A stretch of 55,000 nucleotides of DNA from NCBI RefSeq assembly GCF_001427385.1, contig NZ_LMGJ01000036.1, positions 1-55,000 on the forward strand. The letters are read 5' to 3'. This document shows positions 16,981-23,915 of the stretch, in pieces. The notes beneath the pieces were generated by a model. It saw only the letters and a program-made list of their open reading frames with translations. It did not search any database and was not told where the DNA came from. The DNA comes from Mesorhizobium sp. Root157 (lineage in GTDB: Bacteria; Pseudomonadota; Alphaproteobacteria; Rhizobiales; Rhizobiaceae). Numbering within the stretch: the first letter of the stretch is position 1; every line of letters begins with the position of its first letter. Both the position numbers and the translations under genes were made by a program.

Positions 16981-17473
16981 GTTGATGCCTCCGTTACTCT
17001 GAATCCATGGATAGATCAGAATCATTGATTCAAGTTAGTGCGAGGCCAGTGTCACAGCTTAGGAATAAATAAACAAGAAAACCTCTGCTTATGTTTTTAG
17101 TATAAATTTTATAGTGTGTTAGTATATAAGGTAATACACAAATGAAGCTTAAATACATACAATCCTTATCTACATTAGAGTAGACTAAATATCGCAATTC
17201 ATGCAACTGAAATCTCGCTCGAATTTTTGAACTTGTATTTTCCCGACGATGCTTCGACGCCGGAGCGTCACGGTCCTGGATCGCCTCCATGCGGGCGCGT
17301 GAGGCCCGGCAATCACATGATGTATTCCGCGGGAACGAGCAGGCCGCTCAGACAGCGCTTTGCAACGGTTTAGGTCGTGGACTCATGAACGTGATCGAAA
17401 TGGCACCTTCCGGCGCTCTTTCTCCGCGTATCCGAACAGATGGCCTCACACCATTTCGACCAGATTTATGAGT
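16981..17473. other. AT-rich intergenic region
   Basis: From about 17045 to 17260 the composition falls far below that of the rest of the window, with many TA-rich words such as TATAAATTTTATA. No gene is supported: an 86-residue frame on the minus strand has no ribosome site and no recognisable domain. The stretch probably holds the promoter of the glycine-repeat gene and perhaps a remnant of foreign DNA. ATCCATGGAT (17005-17014) is a short palindrome near that gene's leader. Confidence 0.45.
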
Positions 17474-18529
17474 TCACGACCTGGCCGGCCGCTTGCGCAC
17501 CAATCCGTAAAGCATGCCGAGGAAGGTCATGCTCCAGGCGACGATCGCGGCAAGGAGAAAGACCCACGCGAGCAGGCCGAGGAAATAAAATTCCATGGCG
17601 CGGTCGATCTGGAAGGTGCAGGCAGCATACATGCCGAGCGGAAACACCGCGCCCCAGTAAAGCGGGTCGTAAGTGACCGGGAACCGCCCATAAACGTAAC
17701 GCCAGACGCCGAGCAGAAGCAGCATCGGTATCCACCACGTGCCGGTGGCCCAGTAAAGCACGGTAAAGCCTTTGAGGAAGGGCAACAGCGACACCAGAAA
17801 AGGCGCGCTCGACGCATTTTCGATCAGGAGGGAACCGGCAAGCGTCGAGATCGCCATGGCGCCCATGTTGATCCAGTAAGGCGGCTCGAGATCGCCGGGT
17901 GAGAGCGAAAAGAACGTGTAGCGATAGAAGATCAGCGCCATCAGCCAGATGTAGAGCATGCCGCCCCACAGCCACATCGACAGGGCCAGCAGATTGAGTT
18001 CCAGCCGCCAGGGCTGGTCCAGTTGCGCCGCCAGAAGCGCGCTCGACACGGCAACCGACTGGGTCGCGACGACCGCAAGCAGCCAACCGCCGTTGATGCC
18101 GGTGCCGAGCGTCGGTTTTTCGCCCTTGACGGTAAGCGCGGTGAAGATCGTGTAGGTCAGCCCGACCCAAAGCACGGCCGTGGCGAGCCATAGCACGGTG
18201 CCGACGCGAACATCCTGCGCAAGAATGATGAATTGGCTGGCCAGGATGCCGGTTCCGGCAACCACGGTGAAATAGCCGGGACCGGAAAGGTGGGCGATCA
18301 TGTCGCCGAAGAAGCGACGCGGATGATACCAGGCGCGCAGGACATACAGCACCCAAAGCACGCCATATTGCGCGACATTGAGGTAAAACAGAGCTTGGGC
18401 AAGGCCGGGAAGGCCCATCATGAAGGCCGATAGCGACACAATTCCGGTGGCCATGACCAAGCCGAAATAGCCCGGCGACATGTCCGCCAGACGATCAAGC
18501 CAGCCTGCCCCGGTATGCGACGGTATCAC
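17474..18529 (-). CDS. TDT-family (TehA-like) transporter
   Basis: A 351-residue inner-membrane protein with about ten hydrophobic helices, matching the tellurite-resistance/dicarboxylate transporter (TDT) family. Members include TehA, the malate carrier Mae1 and the plant anion channel SLAC1. The first helix MSPGYFGLVMATGIVSL is the family's most typical stretch, and HPRRFFGDMIAHLSGPGYFTVVAGTGIL follows. The transported anion (malate, sulfite, chloride or tellurite) cannot be decided. A GTG start at 18529 is preceded by GGGGGAGAT. It is a single gene, not linked to a tehB methyltransferase. Confidence 0.85.
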   Translation of the reverse strand: MIPSHTGAGWLDRLADMSPGYFGLVMATGIVSLSAFMMGLPGLAQALFYLNVAQYGVLWVLYVLRAWYHPRRFFGDMIAHLSGPGYFTVVAGTGILASQFIILAQDVRVGTVLWLATAVLWVGLTYTIFTALTVKGEKPTLGTGINGGWLLAVVATQSVAVSSALLAAQLDQPWRLELNLLALSMWLWGGMLYIWLMALIFYRYTFFSLSPGDLEPPYWINMGAMAISTLAGSLLIENASSAPFLVSLLPFLKGFTVLYWATGTWWIPMLLLLGVWRYVYGRFPVTYDPLYWGAVFPLGMYAACTFQIDRAMEFYFLGLLAWVFLLAAIVAWSMTFLGMLYGLVRKRPARS

Positions 18530-18675
18530 TGCACGAATCTCCCCCGTGTTTCCTAGAGCCTTTCATGGCTGCACGGAAGCGTTCTGCCGGCTTGTCGCCT
18601 GAGGCAGGCAGGACATCGCCGCCATAGCTTGGCAAAACAGTACCAGGGACCCCTCGGACAGGAGCCTGACGCACC

Positions 18676-18701
18676 AAAGAAAAAGCCGCCCGAAGGCGGC
18701 T
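18676..18701 (-). terminator. Rho-independent terminator
   Basis: Perfect 7-bp stem AGCCGCC/GGCGGCT with the stable tetraloop TTCG, followed on the minus strand by TTTTCTTT. It ends either the candidate small RNA or the universal stress protein transcript. Confidence 0.85.
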
Positions 18702-18745
18702 AAAGAGGGTTTGGGAGTTGCTGCATCAAGAGGAGGATCAGCAAT
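18676..18745 (-). ncRNA. candidate small RNA with anti-Shine-Dalgarno loop
   Basis: On the minus strand a hairpin (TTGCTG at 18744-18739 pairs with CAGCAA at 18723-18718, plus an inner ATC/GAT) presents the loop CTCCTCTT, complementary to ribosome-binding sites. About 20 bases later an intrinsic terminator follows. A promoter-like pair lies directly upstream. The predicted transcript is about 70 nt. The layout resembles alphaproteobacterial small RNAs with CCUCC-type loops (families such as alpha-r14 or CcsR), but no covariance search could be run. No gene on the minus strand needs a terminator this far (240 bases) from its stop, which favours an independent RNA. Confidence 0.55.
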
Positions 18746-18750
18746 TTCTG

Positions 18751-18778
18751 ATTATGCATATTTCCTGACAGGAAGCAA
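18751..18778 (-). promoter_or_regulatory. promoter with internal palindrome for the candidate small RNA
   Basis: Minus-strand TTGCTT (18778-18773) and CATAAT (18756-18751) are spaced by 16 bases, giving an expected start near 18745. The spacer contains the 13-base palindrome TTCCTGACAGGAA (18762-18774), a possible operator. Confidence 0.45.
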
Positions 18779-18941
18779 GTTTTCATTTCAAGATAATTTT
18801 CCAAGCAGAGCCAGCCATTCCGAGAGTGCCATTTCAGGCAAAAAAACGCCATCGCACCGACCTCACGACGCGCGGCAAAACAGGGTTCACCACGCAGGGA
18901 AAATCGGCGTCGACCGCTTTACGGGAAACCGACGGCCAGTC

Positions 18942-19391
18942 CTATCGAACCACGAGGACGGGGATTTTACTGTGCGCGAGAACCTCGGCGGTCTGGCTGC
19001 CCAGGATCAGGCGGCCAAGGCCGCGGCGGCCATGCGAAGCCATGACGATCAGGTCGCAATCCCGCGCTTCGGCAACTTCGACAATTGTGTCCGCCGGCCA
19101 GCGATCGGCGACATGAAGGGTATCGGCCTTGACGCCTGCCCTGTCAGCAGCCGCCTTGGCCGACACAAGCACGCCCTTGGCAAAGGCTTCCTGGCCCGCT
19201 TCGTAGCGGGCGATGTCGTCGGGACCGGCTATCCATCCGCTTGCGGTTGCCCCGGCAAGCAGCGGGAACGGTTCCGTCACGGTCACGATCGTGACCTTGC
19301 TCGACAGGGCGTTGGCCAGCGACAGGCCGTGGTCGAACCCGCTCTTCGCGACGTCGGATCCGTCGGTTGCGATAAGGATATGGGTGTACAT
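18942..19391 (-). CDS. universal stress protein (UspA family)
   Basis: A 149-residue single-domain universal stress protein of the ATP-binding type. MYTHILIATDGSDVAKSG at the N terminus and ASHGRRGLGRLILGS near residue 125 match the nucleotide-binding signature (the first glycine of G-2X-G-9X-G-S is alanine here). The end, SKIPVLVVR, is standard. Such proteins accumulate in starvation, oxidative stress or low oxygen, and their biochemical output is poorly defined. The gene sits alone. An alphaproteobacterial general stress promoter was searched for upstream by eye and not found. The start codon follows GCGAGGG by a normal distance. Confidence 0.92.
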   Translation of the reverse strand: MYTHILIATDGSDVAKSGFDHGLSLANALSSKVTIVTVTEPFPLLAGATASGWIAGPDDIARYEAGQEAFAKGVLVSAKAAADRAGVKADTLHVADRWPADTIVEVAEARDCDLIVMASHGRRGLGRLILGSQTAEVLAHSKIPVLVVR

Positions 19392-19508
19392 GGCTTGCCC
19401 TCGCTTTCTTGGTCACGAGGAAACCAGAGCCAACCGTTCACGGCAAGCTCGACGCTCCCCAAAAATGGGGCGAAGGTTGATGTGGCGCAAGCATTCAACG
19501 ACCAAGGG

Positions 19509-19534
19509 CGGCGCAGGGTGACAAACCTGCGCCG
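19509..19534 (-). terminator. 9-bp hairpin after the 19632 gene
   Basis: CGGCGCAGG (19509-19517) and CCTGCGCCG (19526-19534) form a perfect stem with an 8-base loop, about 100 bases beyond the stop of the hypothetical gene at 19632. No T-run follows, so function is uncertain. Confidence 0.35.
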
Positions 19535-19631
19535 TCTTGCGCCTACCGGACTTCGGGAACCTCGTCTTTGGGCAATGCCTTGATCAAAGTGCCGGAGCGT
19601 CCTTTGTGCGTCCATAAAGACGCACGGCGCC

Positions 19632-20057
19632 CTAGCGGAAGCTTTCCCGTAGTCCTGCGAAGAAGCCACGTCCTGCCACTGACGCCCTGACGGACGCTGC
19701 AGCCCTTGAAGCCTGCATCGTCGCGCCGACATGGCAATAGCAGACGATTTCGTGGAGCTGATTGTCGGTCAGCTCGAAGAAGCGCTTTGCCTCGCCATAG
19801 GTGTCGTCCTGCAACCCTTGATCGCGCAAAAGCTTGTCCTCGAAGGCAACCGAGATCGGCGAGTTGTCGCTGCGCATGGCATCACGCTCCAGCGTCGCCC
19901 GATACTCTGTCCCGGTAAGCGCGGTCAGCAATCGCGCAGGTTGGCAGTCAAGAAGGTCCGACCAGCGGTTGAGGCGCTGGGTACGGTCCAATACCGGTAT
20001 CGGATCAATGTGGACCTCGGCTACCGCATGCAGCTGGTCCATCGTTTGATGTCTCAT
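19632..20057 (-). CDS. conserved hypothetical protein
   Basis: A 141-residue soluble protein preceded by an excellent AAAGGAGGT site. No known domain is recognised. Features are an N-terminal acidic/hydrophobic mix (IDPIPVLDRTQRLNRWSDLL), a central segment with DNSPISVAFEDKLLRDQGL and a CYCH motif in LHEIVCYCHVGATM that could bind a metal. The C-terminal 30 residues are alanine/arginine rich. It is divergent from the DUF982 gene, sharing a 270-base region that holds an EcfG-type promoter pointing the other way. It may belong to the same stress response, but no matching promoter was found for it. Confidence 0.7.
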   Translation of the reverse strand: MRHQTMDQLHAVAEVHIDPIPVLDRTQRLNRWSDLLDCQPARLLTALTGTEYRATLERDAMRSDNSPISVAFEDKLLRDQGLQDDTYGEAKRFFELTDNQLHEIVCYCHVGATMQASRAAASVRASVAGRGFFAGLRESFR

Positions 20058-20252
20058 GGCGACCTCCTTTCGAAAGGTGGTGGCCCCAAGTCCATGGCTG
20101 AAAGTATAGCGCGAACGCGCCGAAACGTCATCAGTATTGGCGATCACATTCAGCTTCCCCTGCGTGCGGAGCGCTGGCGCAGGCGACGTCCGACCTGTCT
20201 GGCGGGCTGCCAGCGGCCACGTACTATTTTTGCCATTAATCGGCTTTTGATT

Positions 20253-20277
20253 GGAACCTACGGACGACCCTGGCGTT
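20253..20277 (+). promoter_or_regulatory. EcfG (general stress sigma) promoter
   Basis: GGAAC (20253-20257), 16 bases, CGTT (20274-20277): an exact match to the consensus recognised by EcfG/RpoE2 in alphaproteobacteria. It lies 49 bases before the ATG of the DUF982 gene, the expected distance for a stress-induced leader. Confidence 0.75.
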
Positions 20278-20326
20278 ATATCGGGTTACCCATCGTATCA
20301 GTGTCGGTTACCGAAGGAGGTGTTGG

Positions 20327-20629
20327 ATGGATCGCCTGCAATTCTTCTCGCCTGTGCGCGTGTCGCGGGATCACGGGCATGCCGTCGAGGAGATCGATAA
20401 CGTCGCCGAGGCCATGGTGTTTTTGCGTGAATGGCCGGTCGGCCGGCGCGGCCCGGTCTATCGTTGCGCATTGAATTGCTGTTCGGCGGCAATGGCGGCC
20501 CAGATGAGCGCCGAAGAGGCGAGAAAGTCATTTGCCGGCTTTGCCCGGATCACCGGGCTTCTGGTGGATGGAGGGCCATCGCCAGTCGTGGCCGAAAGAC
20601 ATATGGCGCCGCGTCGGGCGGCAAATTAA
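20327..20629 (+). CDS. DUF982 protein under a general stress promoter
   Basis: A 100-residue member of DUF982, a family found mainly in Rhizobiales, often in many copies per genome and of unknown function. The visible family pattern is FFSPVRVSR at the start, VAEAMVFLREWP in the middle, then YRCALNCCSAAMAA and EEARKSFAGFARITG. GAAGGAGG sits 8 bases before the ATG. An exact EcfG consensus promoter lies 49 bases upstream, so this protein is probably made in stationary phase, heat, desiccation or osmotic stress. Its divergent neighbour is a hypothetical protein, and a cluster of small membrane proteins follows on the other strand. Confidence 0.85.
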   Translation: MDRLQFFSPVRVSRDHGHAVEEIDNVAEAMVFLREWPVGRRGPVYRCALNCCSAAMAAQMSAEEARKSFAGFARITGLLVDGGPSPVVAERHMAPRRAAN

Positions 20630-20693
20630 ACTCTGCAAATCGCGCTTTGATGCGCGTGCGACATCGCCGTCCCAAGGGACGGCGATGTCATTT

Positions 20694-20840
20694 TCAGTTC
20701 TGCTCGATTGAAATGCCGTTGTTGTCGATCTTGAGTTCGACGCCAGCCGGCTTGGATTCTTCGCGGTAGACGTAGACGCCGAGCGCGATGACCGCGACGA
20801 CGAGCGCGCCAATGATGAGGTATAGCGTATTCCGGTTCAC
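20694..20840 (-). CDS. 48-residue single-pass membrane protein
   Basis: A short gene easily missed. It has a GTG start at 20840, AAGGAGCG 9 bases before it, and a TGA stop at 20694. The product begins with NRNTLYLIIGALVVAVIALG, a single membrane helix, followed by YVYREESKPAG and a hydrophilic tail ending DNNGISIEQN. The tail should face the periplasm or cytoplasm as a small accessory domain. It begins 23 bases after the end of the GlsB-like gene and is almost surely in the same operon. Similar short proteins are widespread in rhizobia. Function unknown. Confidence 0.7.
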   Translation of the reverse strand: MNRNTLYLIIGALVVAVIALGVYVYREESKPAGVELKIDNNGISIEQN

Positions 20841-20862
20841 AGGCGCGCTCCTTGGCGAAAAA

Positions 20863-21117
20863 TCAGGCCGACTTCACCAGCCGGATAAGGAAGAGCAGGA
20901 TCACCGCCCCTAAAGTGGCATGAATGATCGAGGCCACTATGCCGCCGCCGAAAGCCAGGCCGATCACCGGGAACAGCCAGCCGGCAATGAAAGCACCGAC
21001 GATACCAACGACGATATTACCGAGCAGGCCGAAGCCGAAGCCCTTGACGATGAGACCGGCCAACCAGCCGGCGATTGCACCGATGATAAGGAAGACAATC
21101 AGACTTTCCGCACCCAT
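20863..21117 (-). CDS. GlsB/YeaQ/YmgE family small membrane protein
   Basis: An 84-residue, three-helix inner-membrane protein of the transglycosylase-associated (GlsB/YeaQ/YmgE) family, often induced by envelope or general stress. The glycine-rich helices LIVFLIIGAIAGWLAGLIVKG, LLGNIVVGIVGAFIAGWL and a third hydrophobic stretch ending FLIRLVKSA are clear. The ATG at 21117, with GGAGGG 8 bases before it, is better than an in-frame upstream start. Exact function is not known; a channel or membrane-stabilising role has been proposed for the family. It is followed closely by the 48-residue membrane protein gene. Confidence 0.85.
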   Translation of the reverse strand: MGAESLIVFLIIGAIAGWLAGLIVKGFGFGLLGNIVVGIVGAFIAGWLFPVIGLAFGGGIVASIIHATLGAVILLFLIRLVKSA

Positions 21118-21217
21118 GGCATTCCCTCCGTGCAACGGTTGAAGCGAAGCAGCACTTCGAATCAACCTCCAGTTTCAACGAACACAAGGTATGAGAAAGC
21201 GGCCAGTGCCGCCAGCA

Positions 21218-21427
21218 CTACTCTTCCTCGTCATCGGAAGAAGCCGGACGCCAACTTGTCGGCTCGATTTTCTTTTGCGTCCTGCTGTCGGTGTAGGCCC
21301 ACCATGCCCGATCTCCGGCATCCCAGCGCGCCAGGGATTCGTTCATGACCCCATCGCCATCCGTCCAATAGACGGTGACCCGGGAACCATCCTTGGGCGC
21401 GGTTGTAATCGGCTGACGTTCAGGCAT
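21218..21427 (-). CDS. small DUF551-like protein
   Basis: A 69-residue acidic protein preceded by AGAGGGGGG. The pattern PITTAPKDGSRVTVYWTDGDG ... ARWD--DRAWW ... PTSWRP resembles the DUF551-type fold often found in phage and rhizobial small proteins, where a substrate phrase with Trp-Arg-Pro ends the domain. The tail DDEEE is strongly acidic. It follows the ribonuclease D gene by 53 bases in the same direction and is probably co-transcribed. Role unknown. Confidence 0.6.
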   Translation of the reverse strand: MPERQPITTAPKDGSRVTVYWTDGDGVMNESLARWDAGDRAWWAYTDSRTQKKIEPTSWRPASSDDEEE

Positions 21428-21480
21428 GGTCCCCCCTCTTGTGACCGGCATAACGCTGGCGGGCGAAAGAAGTTCCGCCC

Positions 21481-22104
21481 TCAACTATGCGCGAAGATGT
21501 CCTGTTCGTCCCAGCCCATCAGGTCGAGCTTTGCCCTCGTCGGCAGGAAGCGGAAACAGGCTTCCGCCTCCCTGGCGCGACCGTCCCGGTCCAGCCGTCC
21601 GGCCAAAACGTCTCGCAGCCGGTGCAGATAGAGCACGTCGGACGCGGCATATTCGAGCTGTTCGGCACTCAGCGTCGCCGCCGCCCAGTCCGACGACTGC
21701 TGCACCTTGGACAGGCTGACGCCGATGAGTTCGCCGCAGATGTCCTTCAGCCCATGGCGGTCGGTATAGGTGCGGGTGAGGCGCGAGGCGATCTTGGTGC
21801 AGAACACCGGCTCCGGCATGACGCCGAAGGCATGATAGAGCACCGCAAGGTCGAAGCGGCCGAAGTGGAACAGCTTGGTGATCTTGCGATTGCGAAGCAG
21901 GCTGACGAGGTTCGGCGCACGCTTCTGCCCGGCCTCGATCTGGATGACGTCGGCACTGCCGTCGCCCGGTGAAATCTGCACCACGCACAAACGGTCGCGA
22001 TGCGGGTTCAGCCCGAGCGTCTCGGTGTCGATGGCGACGGCATCGACGTTGTAGTGGCCGAGATCGGGCAGGTCGTTCTTATGGAAACGGATATTGCTGC
22101 TCAT
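21481..22104 (-). CDS. rnd: ribonuclease D (short form, 3'-5' exonuclease domain only)
   Basis: A 207-residue DEDDy exonuclease that trims 3' ends of tRNA and other RNAs. The first acidic pair is in AIDTETLGL near residue 25, the second in HFGRFDLAVL near 80, and the final Tyr-x3-Asp in YAASDVLYL near 155. The HRDC domains of the enterobacterial 375-residue enzyme are absent. This short form is usual in alphaproteobacteria, which often carry both short and long paralogues. It lies just downstream of the M20 peptidase gene (7-base gap), suggesting one transcript, although the two activities are unrelated. Confidence 0.88.
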   Translation of the reverse strand: MSSNIRFHKNDLPDLGHYNVDAVAIDTETLGLNPHRDRLCVVQISPGDGSADVIQIEAGQKRAPNLVSLLRNRKITKLFHFGRFDLAVLYHAFGVMPEPVFCTKIASRLTRTYTDRHGLKDICGELIGVSLSKVQQSSDWAAATLSAEQLEYAASDVLYLHRLRDVLAGRLDRDGRAREAEACFRFLPTRAKLDLMGWDEQDIFAHS

Positions 22105-22111
22105 GACGACC

Positions 22112-23497
22112 TCAGCGTGTCAGCGCATCAAGGATGCGCGCCCAGGAGCGTTGCCCCTTGTGGAAAGAAGAAAGCTCGTACTTCTCGTTCGGCGAATGGA
22201 TGCGATCGTCGGAAAGCCCGAAGCCGACCAGCAGCGACTCCATGCCGAGATAGGTCTGGAAATCGCCGACGATGGGGATCGAGCCACCCATGGCGATCAT
22301 CACGGCAGGCTTTGGCCATTCATCCGAAAGGGCCTGCTTGGCCTTGGTCAGGAAGAGCGAATCGTAGGAAAGCTGGATGGCCGGCGAGCCGCCATGTTTG
22401 TGGAACTCGACCGAGCAGTCGGCCGGCAGCCGCTCTTCGACGAATTTGCGGAAGGCGGCGCGGATCTTGTCCGGGTTCTGCTTGTGGACGAGCCGGAACG
22501 ACACCTTGGCCGAGGCCTGCGCGGCAATCACGGTCTTGAAGCCCTTGCCGGTGTAGCCGCCGGTGATGCCGTTGAACTCGGCGGTCGGCCGCGCCCAGAC
22601 CAGTTCCAGCACCGAACGCCCCTTCTCGCCGGCCGGAACCGACAGGCCGATGGGGCCGAGGAAGTCGTCGGCGGTTTCGCCAAGCGATTCCCATGATTTC
22701 AGCACCTGCGAGGGGGTTTCCTCGACACCATCATAGAAGCCGGGAATGGTGACGCGGCCGGTCTTGTCATGAATATCGGCAAGGATCCTTGCCAGGATGC
22801 GGATCGGATTGGCGGCGGCGCCGCCGAATTCGCCAGAATGCAGGTCGCGGTCGGCGGCGTGGATGGTGATTTCCTCACCGACCAGCCCGCGCAGCGCTGT
22901 GGAAATGGCCGGCGTATCGCGGTCCCACATGCCGGTGTCGCAGACGAGGGCGAAATCCGCCTTCAGTTCAGCCGCGTTGGCTTCAAGAAACGGCTTCAGC
23001 GACGGCGAGCCGGACTCTTCCTCGCCCTCGAACAGAAGCGTGATCTTGCACGGCAAGCCGCCATGAACGGCCTTCCAGGCGCGGCAGGCTTCGACGAAGG
23101 TCATCAACTGGCCCTTGTCGTCAGCCGAACCGCGACCGGTAATGACTTTGTGACCGGGGCCGACTTCCTTGATGGCTGGCGCAAACGGGTCGCTCTCCCA
23201 CAATTCGATCGGGTCGACCGGCTGCACGTCGTAATGGCCGTAGAACAGGACATGCGGACTTCCGGCAGGGCCGTCATGATGCGCAACCACCATCGGATGG
23301 CCGGGCGTGTCGCGCACGCTCGCCTCGAAGCCGATCGTCTTCAAATCGGCGACCAGCCATTCCGCGCCCTTGCGGCATTCGGCGGCGTAAGCCGGATCGG
23401 TCGAGATCGACTTGACCCTCAAGAGGTCGAACAAACGCTCGAGGCTCTTGTCCAGTGACTGGTCGAGGCGATCGAGGACGGGAGAGAGTACGGACAT
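22112..23497 (-). CDS. M20 family metallopeptidase (dipeptidase-like)
   Basis: A 461-residue zinc hydrolase of the M20/M25/M40 group. The metal ligands are visible in FYGHYDVQP (His, catalytic Asp), GRGSADDKGQL (bridging Asp) and LFEGEEESGS (Glu pair). The dimerisation lid domain occupies about residues 200-360. Length and motifs fit the carboxypeptidase/dipeptidase branch often labelled succinyl-diaminopimelate desuccinylase-like or CNDP dipeptidase-like, so dipeptides or N-acyl amino acids are the likely substrates. No signal peptide is present, hence cytoplasmic. The start at 23497 has AAGG 12 bases upstream. It precedes rnd by 7 bases. Confidence 0.9.
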   Translation of the reverse strand: MSVLSPVLDRLDQSLDKSLERLFDLLRVKSISTDPAYAAECRKGAEWLVADLKTIGFEASVRDTPGHPMVVAHHDGPAGSPHVLFYGHYDVQPVDPIELWESDPFAPAIKEVGPGHKVITGRGSADDKGQLMTFVEACRAWKAVHGGLPCKITLLFEGEEESGSPSLKPFLEANAAELKADFALVCDTGMWDRDTPAISTALRGLVGEEITIHAADRDLHSGEFGGAAANPIRILARILADIHDKTGRVTIPGFYDGVEETPSQVLKSWESLGETADDFLGPIGLSVPAGEKGRSVLELVWARPTAEFNGITGGYTGKGFKTVIAAQASAKVSFRLVHKQNPDKIRAAFRKFVEERLPADCSVEFHKHGGSPAIQLSYDSLFLTKAKQALSDEWPKPAVMIAMGGSIPIVGDFQTYLGMESLLVGFGLSDDRIHSPNEKYELSSFHKGQRSWARILDALTR

Positions 23498-23597
23498 TTT
23501 GGAAAAGCCTTTCGATTCTGCGGCGGCACCCTAGATCGGCGCGACTAAAACGAAAAGCCCGCTCATGCCTGTGAAGCAGCGGCGGCAGGCACAGCGC

Positions 23598-23636
23598 AAA
23601 AAAATGCCGCCGTGGCGGAGGGGGAACCACGGCGGC
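23598..23636 (-). terminator. strong intrinsic terminator
   Basis: A perfect 10-bp GC stem (23606-23615 with 23627-23636), 11-base loop and seven T on the minus strand. It ends the candidate small RNA. Confidence 0.85.
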
Positions 23637-23690
23637 TTTACTCAAACGGTGCGGCAGCCCGGAGAGGGGGATAGGCTGCCGCATTGTCCG
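23598..23690 (-). ncRNA. candidate small RNA, two pyrimidine-loop hairpins
   Basis: Minus strand, in order: a 10-bp stem TGCGGCAGCC/GGCTGCCGCA (23683-23674 and 23659-23650) with loop TATCCCCCTCTCCG; then an intrinsic terminator whose 10-bp stem GCCGCCGTGG/CCACGGCGGC has loop TTCCCCCTCCG and a run of seven T. Both loops are C/U-rich and could bind ribosome sites. The structure lies between divergent genes, so it terminates no mRNA. The 5' end is not resolved. Candidate relatives are the alphaproteobacterial suhB/mmgR or alpha-r families, not tested. Confidence 0.55.
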
Positions 23691-23786
23691 GTATCGGCGG
23701 GGGACGGGCCTAACTCCGGACTTCGGCGAAAATTGCCGATGCAATCTATCTGTGGATTCGAACATGGCGATTCAAGGGCACGAAGA

Positions 23787-23800
23787 TTACAAGTTTGTAA
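23787..23800. promoter_or_regulatory. 14-bp palindrome, possible operator
   Basis: TTACAA-GT-TTGTAA is a perfect inverted repeat with a 2-base centre, 116 bases before polA and about 100 bases upstream of the candidate small RNA. The protein that would bind is unknown. Confidence 0.4.
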
Positions 23801-23915
23801 CATGCGCGTGAACGCCTGCGGGATGGCGAAGCCGGTGTCAGGGGGTTGACGGAACGTTGCGGCAAAACCGCCTTTGCCATGGACCGAAGGACGGAGGCAC
23901 GCTATCCATTCGCGC

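Larger units (their letters stand above)
18530..18941. other. gene-free region holding a candidate small RNA
   Basis: No coding gene is supported in these 410 bases. Positions 18676-18778 hold the candidate small RNA, its terminator and its promoter, listed separately. The portion 18780-18941 is unexplained downstream sequence of the universal stress protein gene. Confidence 0.5.
23498..23915. other. divergent region between the M20 peptidase gene and polA
   Basis: The 418 bases hold no coding gene. They contain a candidate small RNA (23598-23690), a 14-base palindrome (23787-23800) and, near 23860-23915, the polA leader with a short GGAGG at 23892-23896. Confidence 0.5.

Noticed and set aside
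16394..17002. Proline/threonine-rich plus-strand frame of 202 codons
   Set aside because: It is the complement of the glycine-repeat gene, which has a signal peptide and a good ribosome site.
17030..17290. An 86-codon frame in the AT-rich island
   Set aside because: No ribosome site and no domain; its aromatic/Tyr-rich translation reflects AT-rich sequence.
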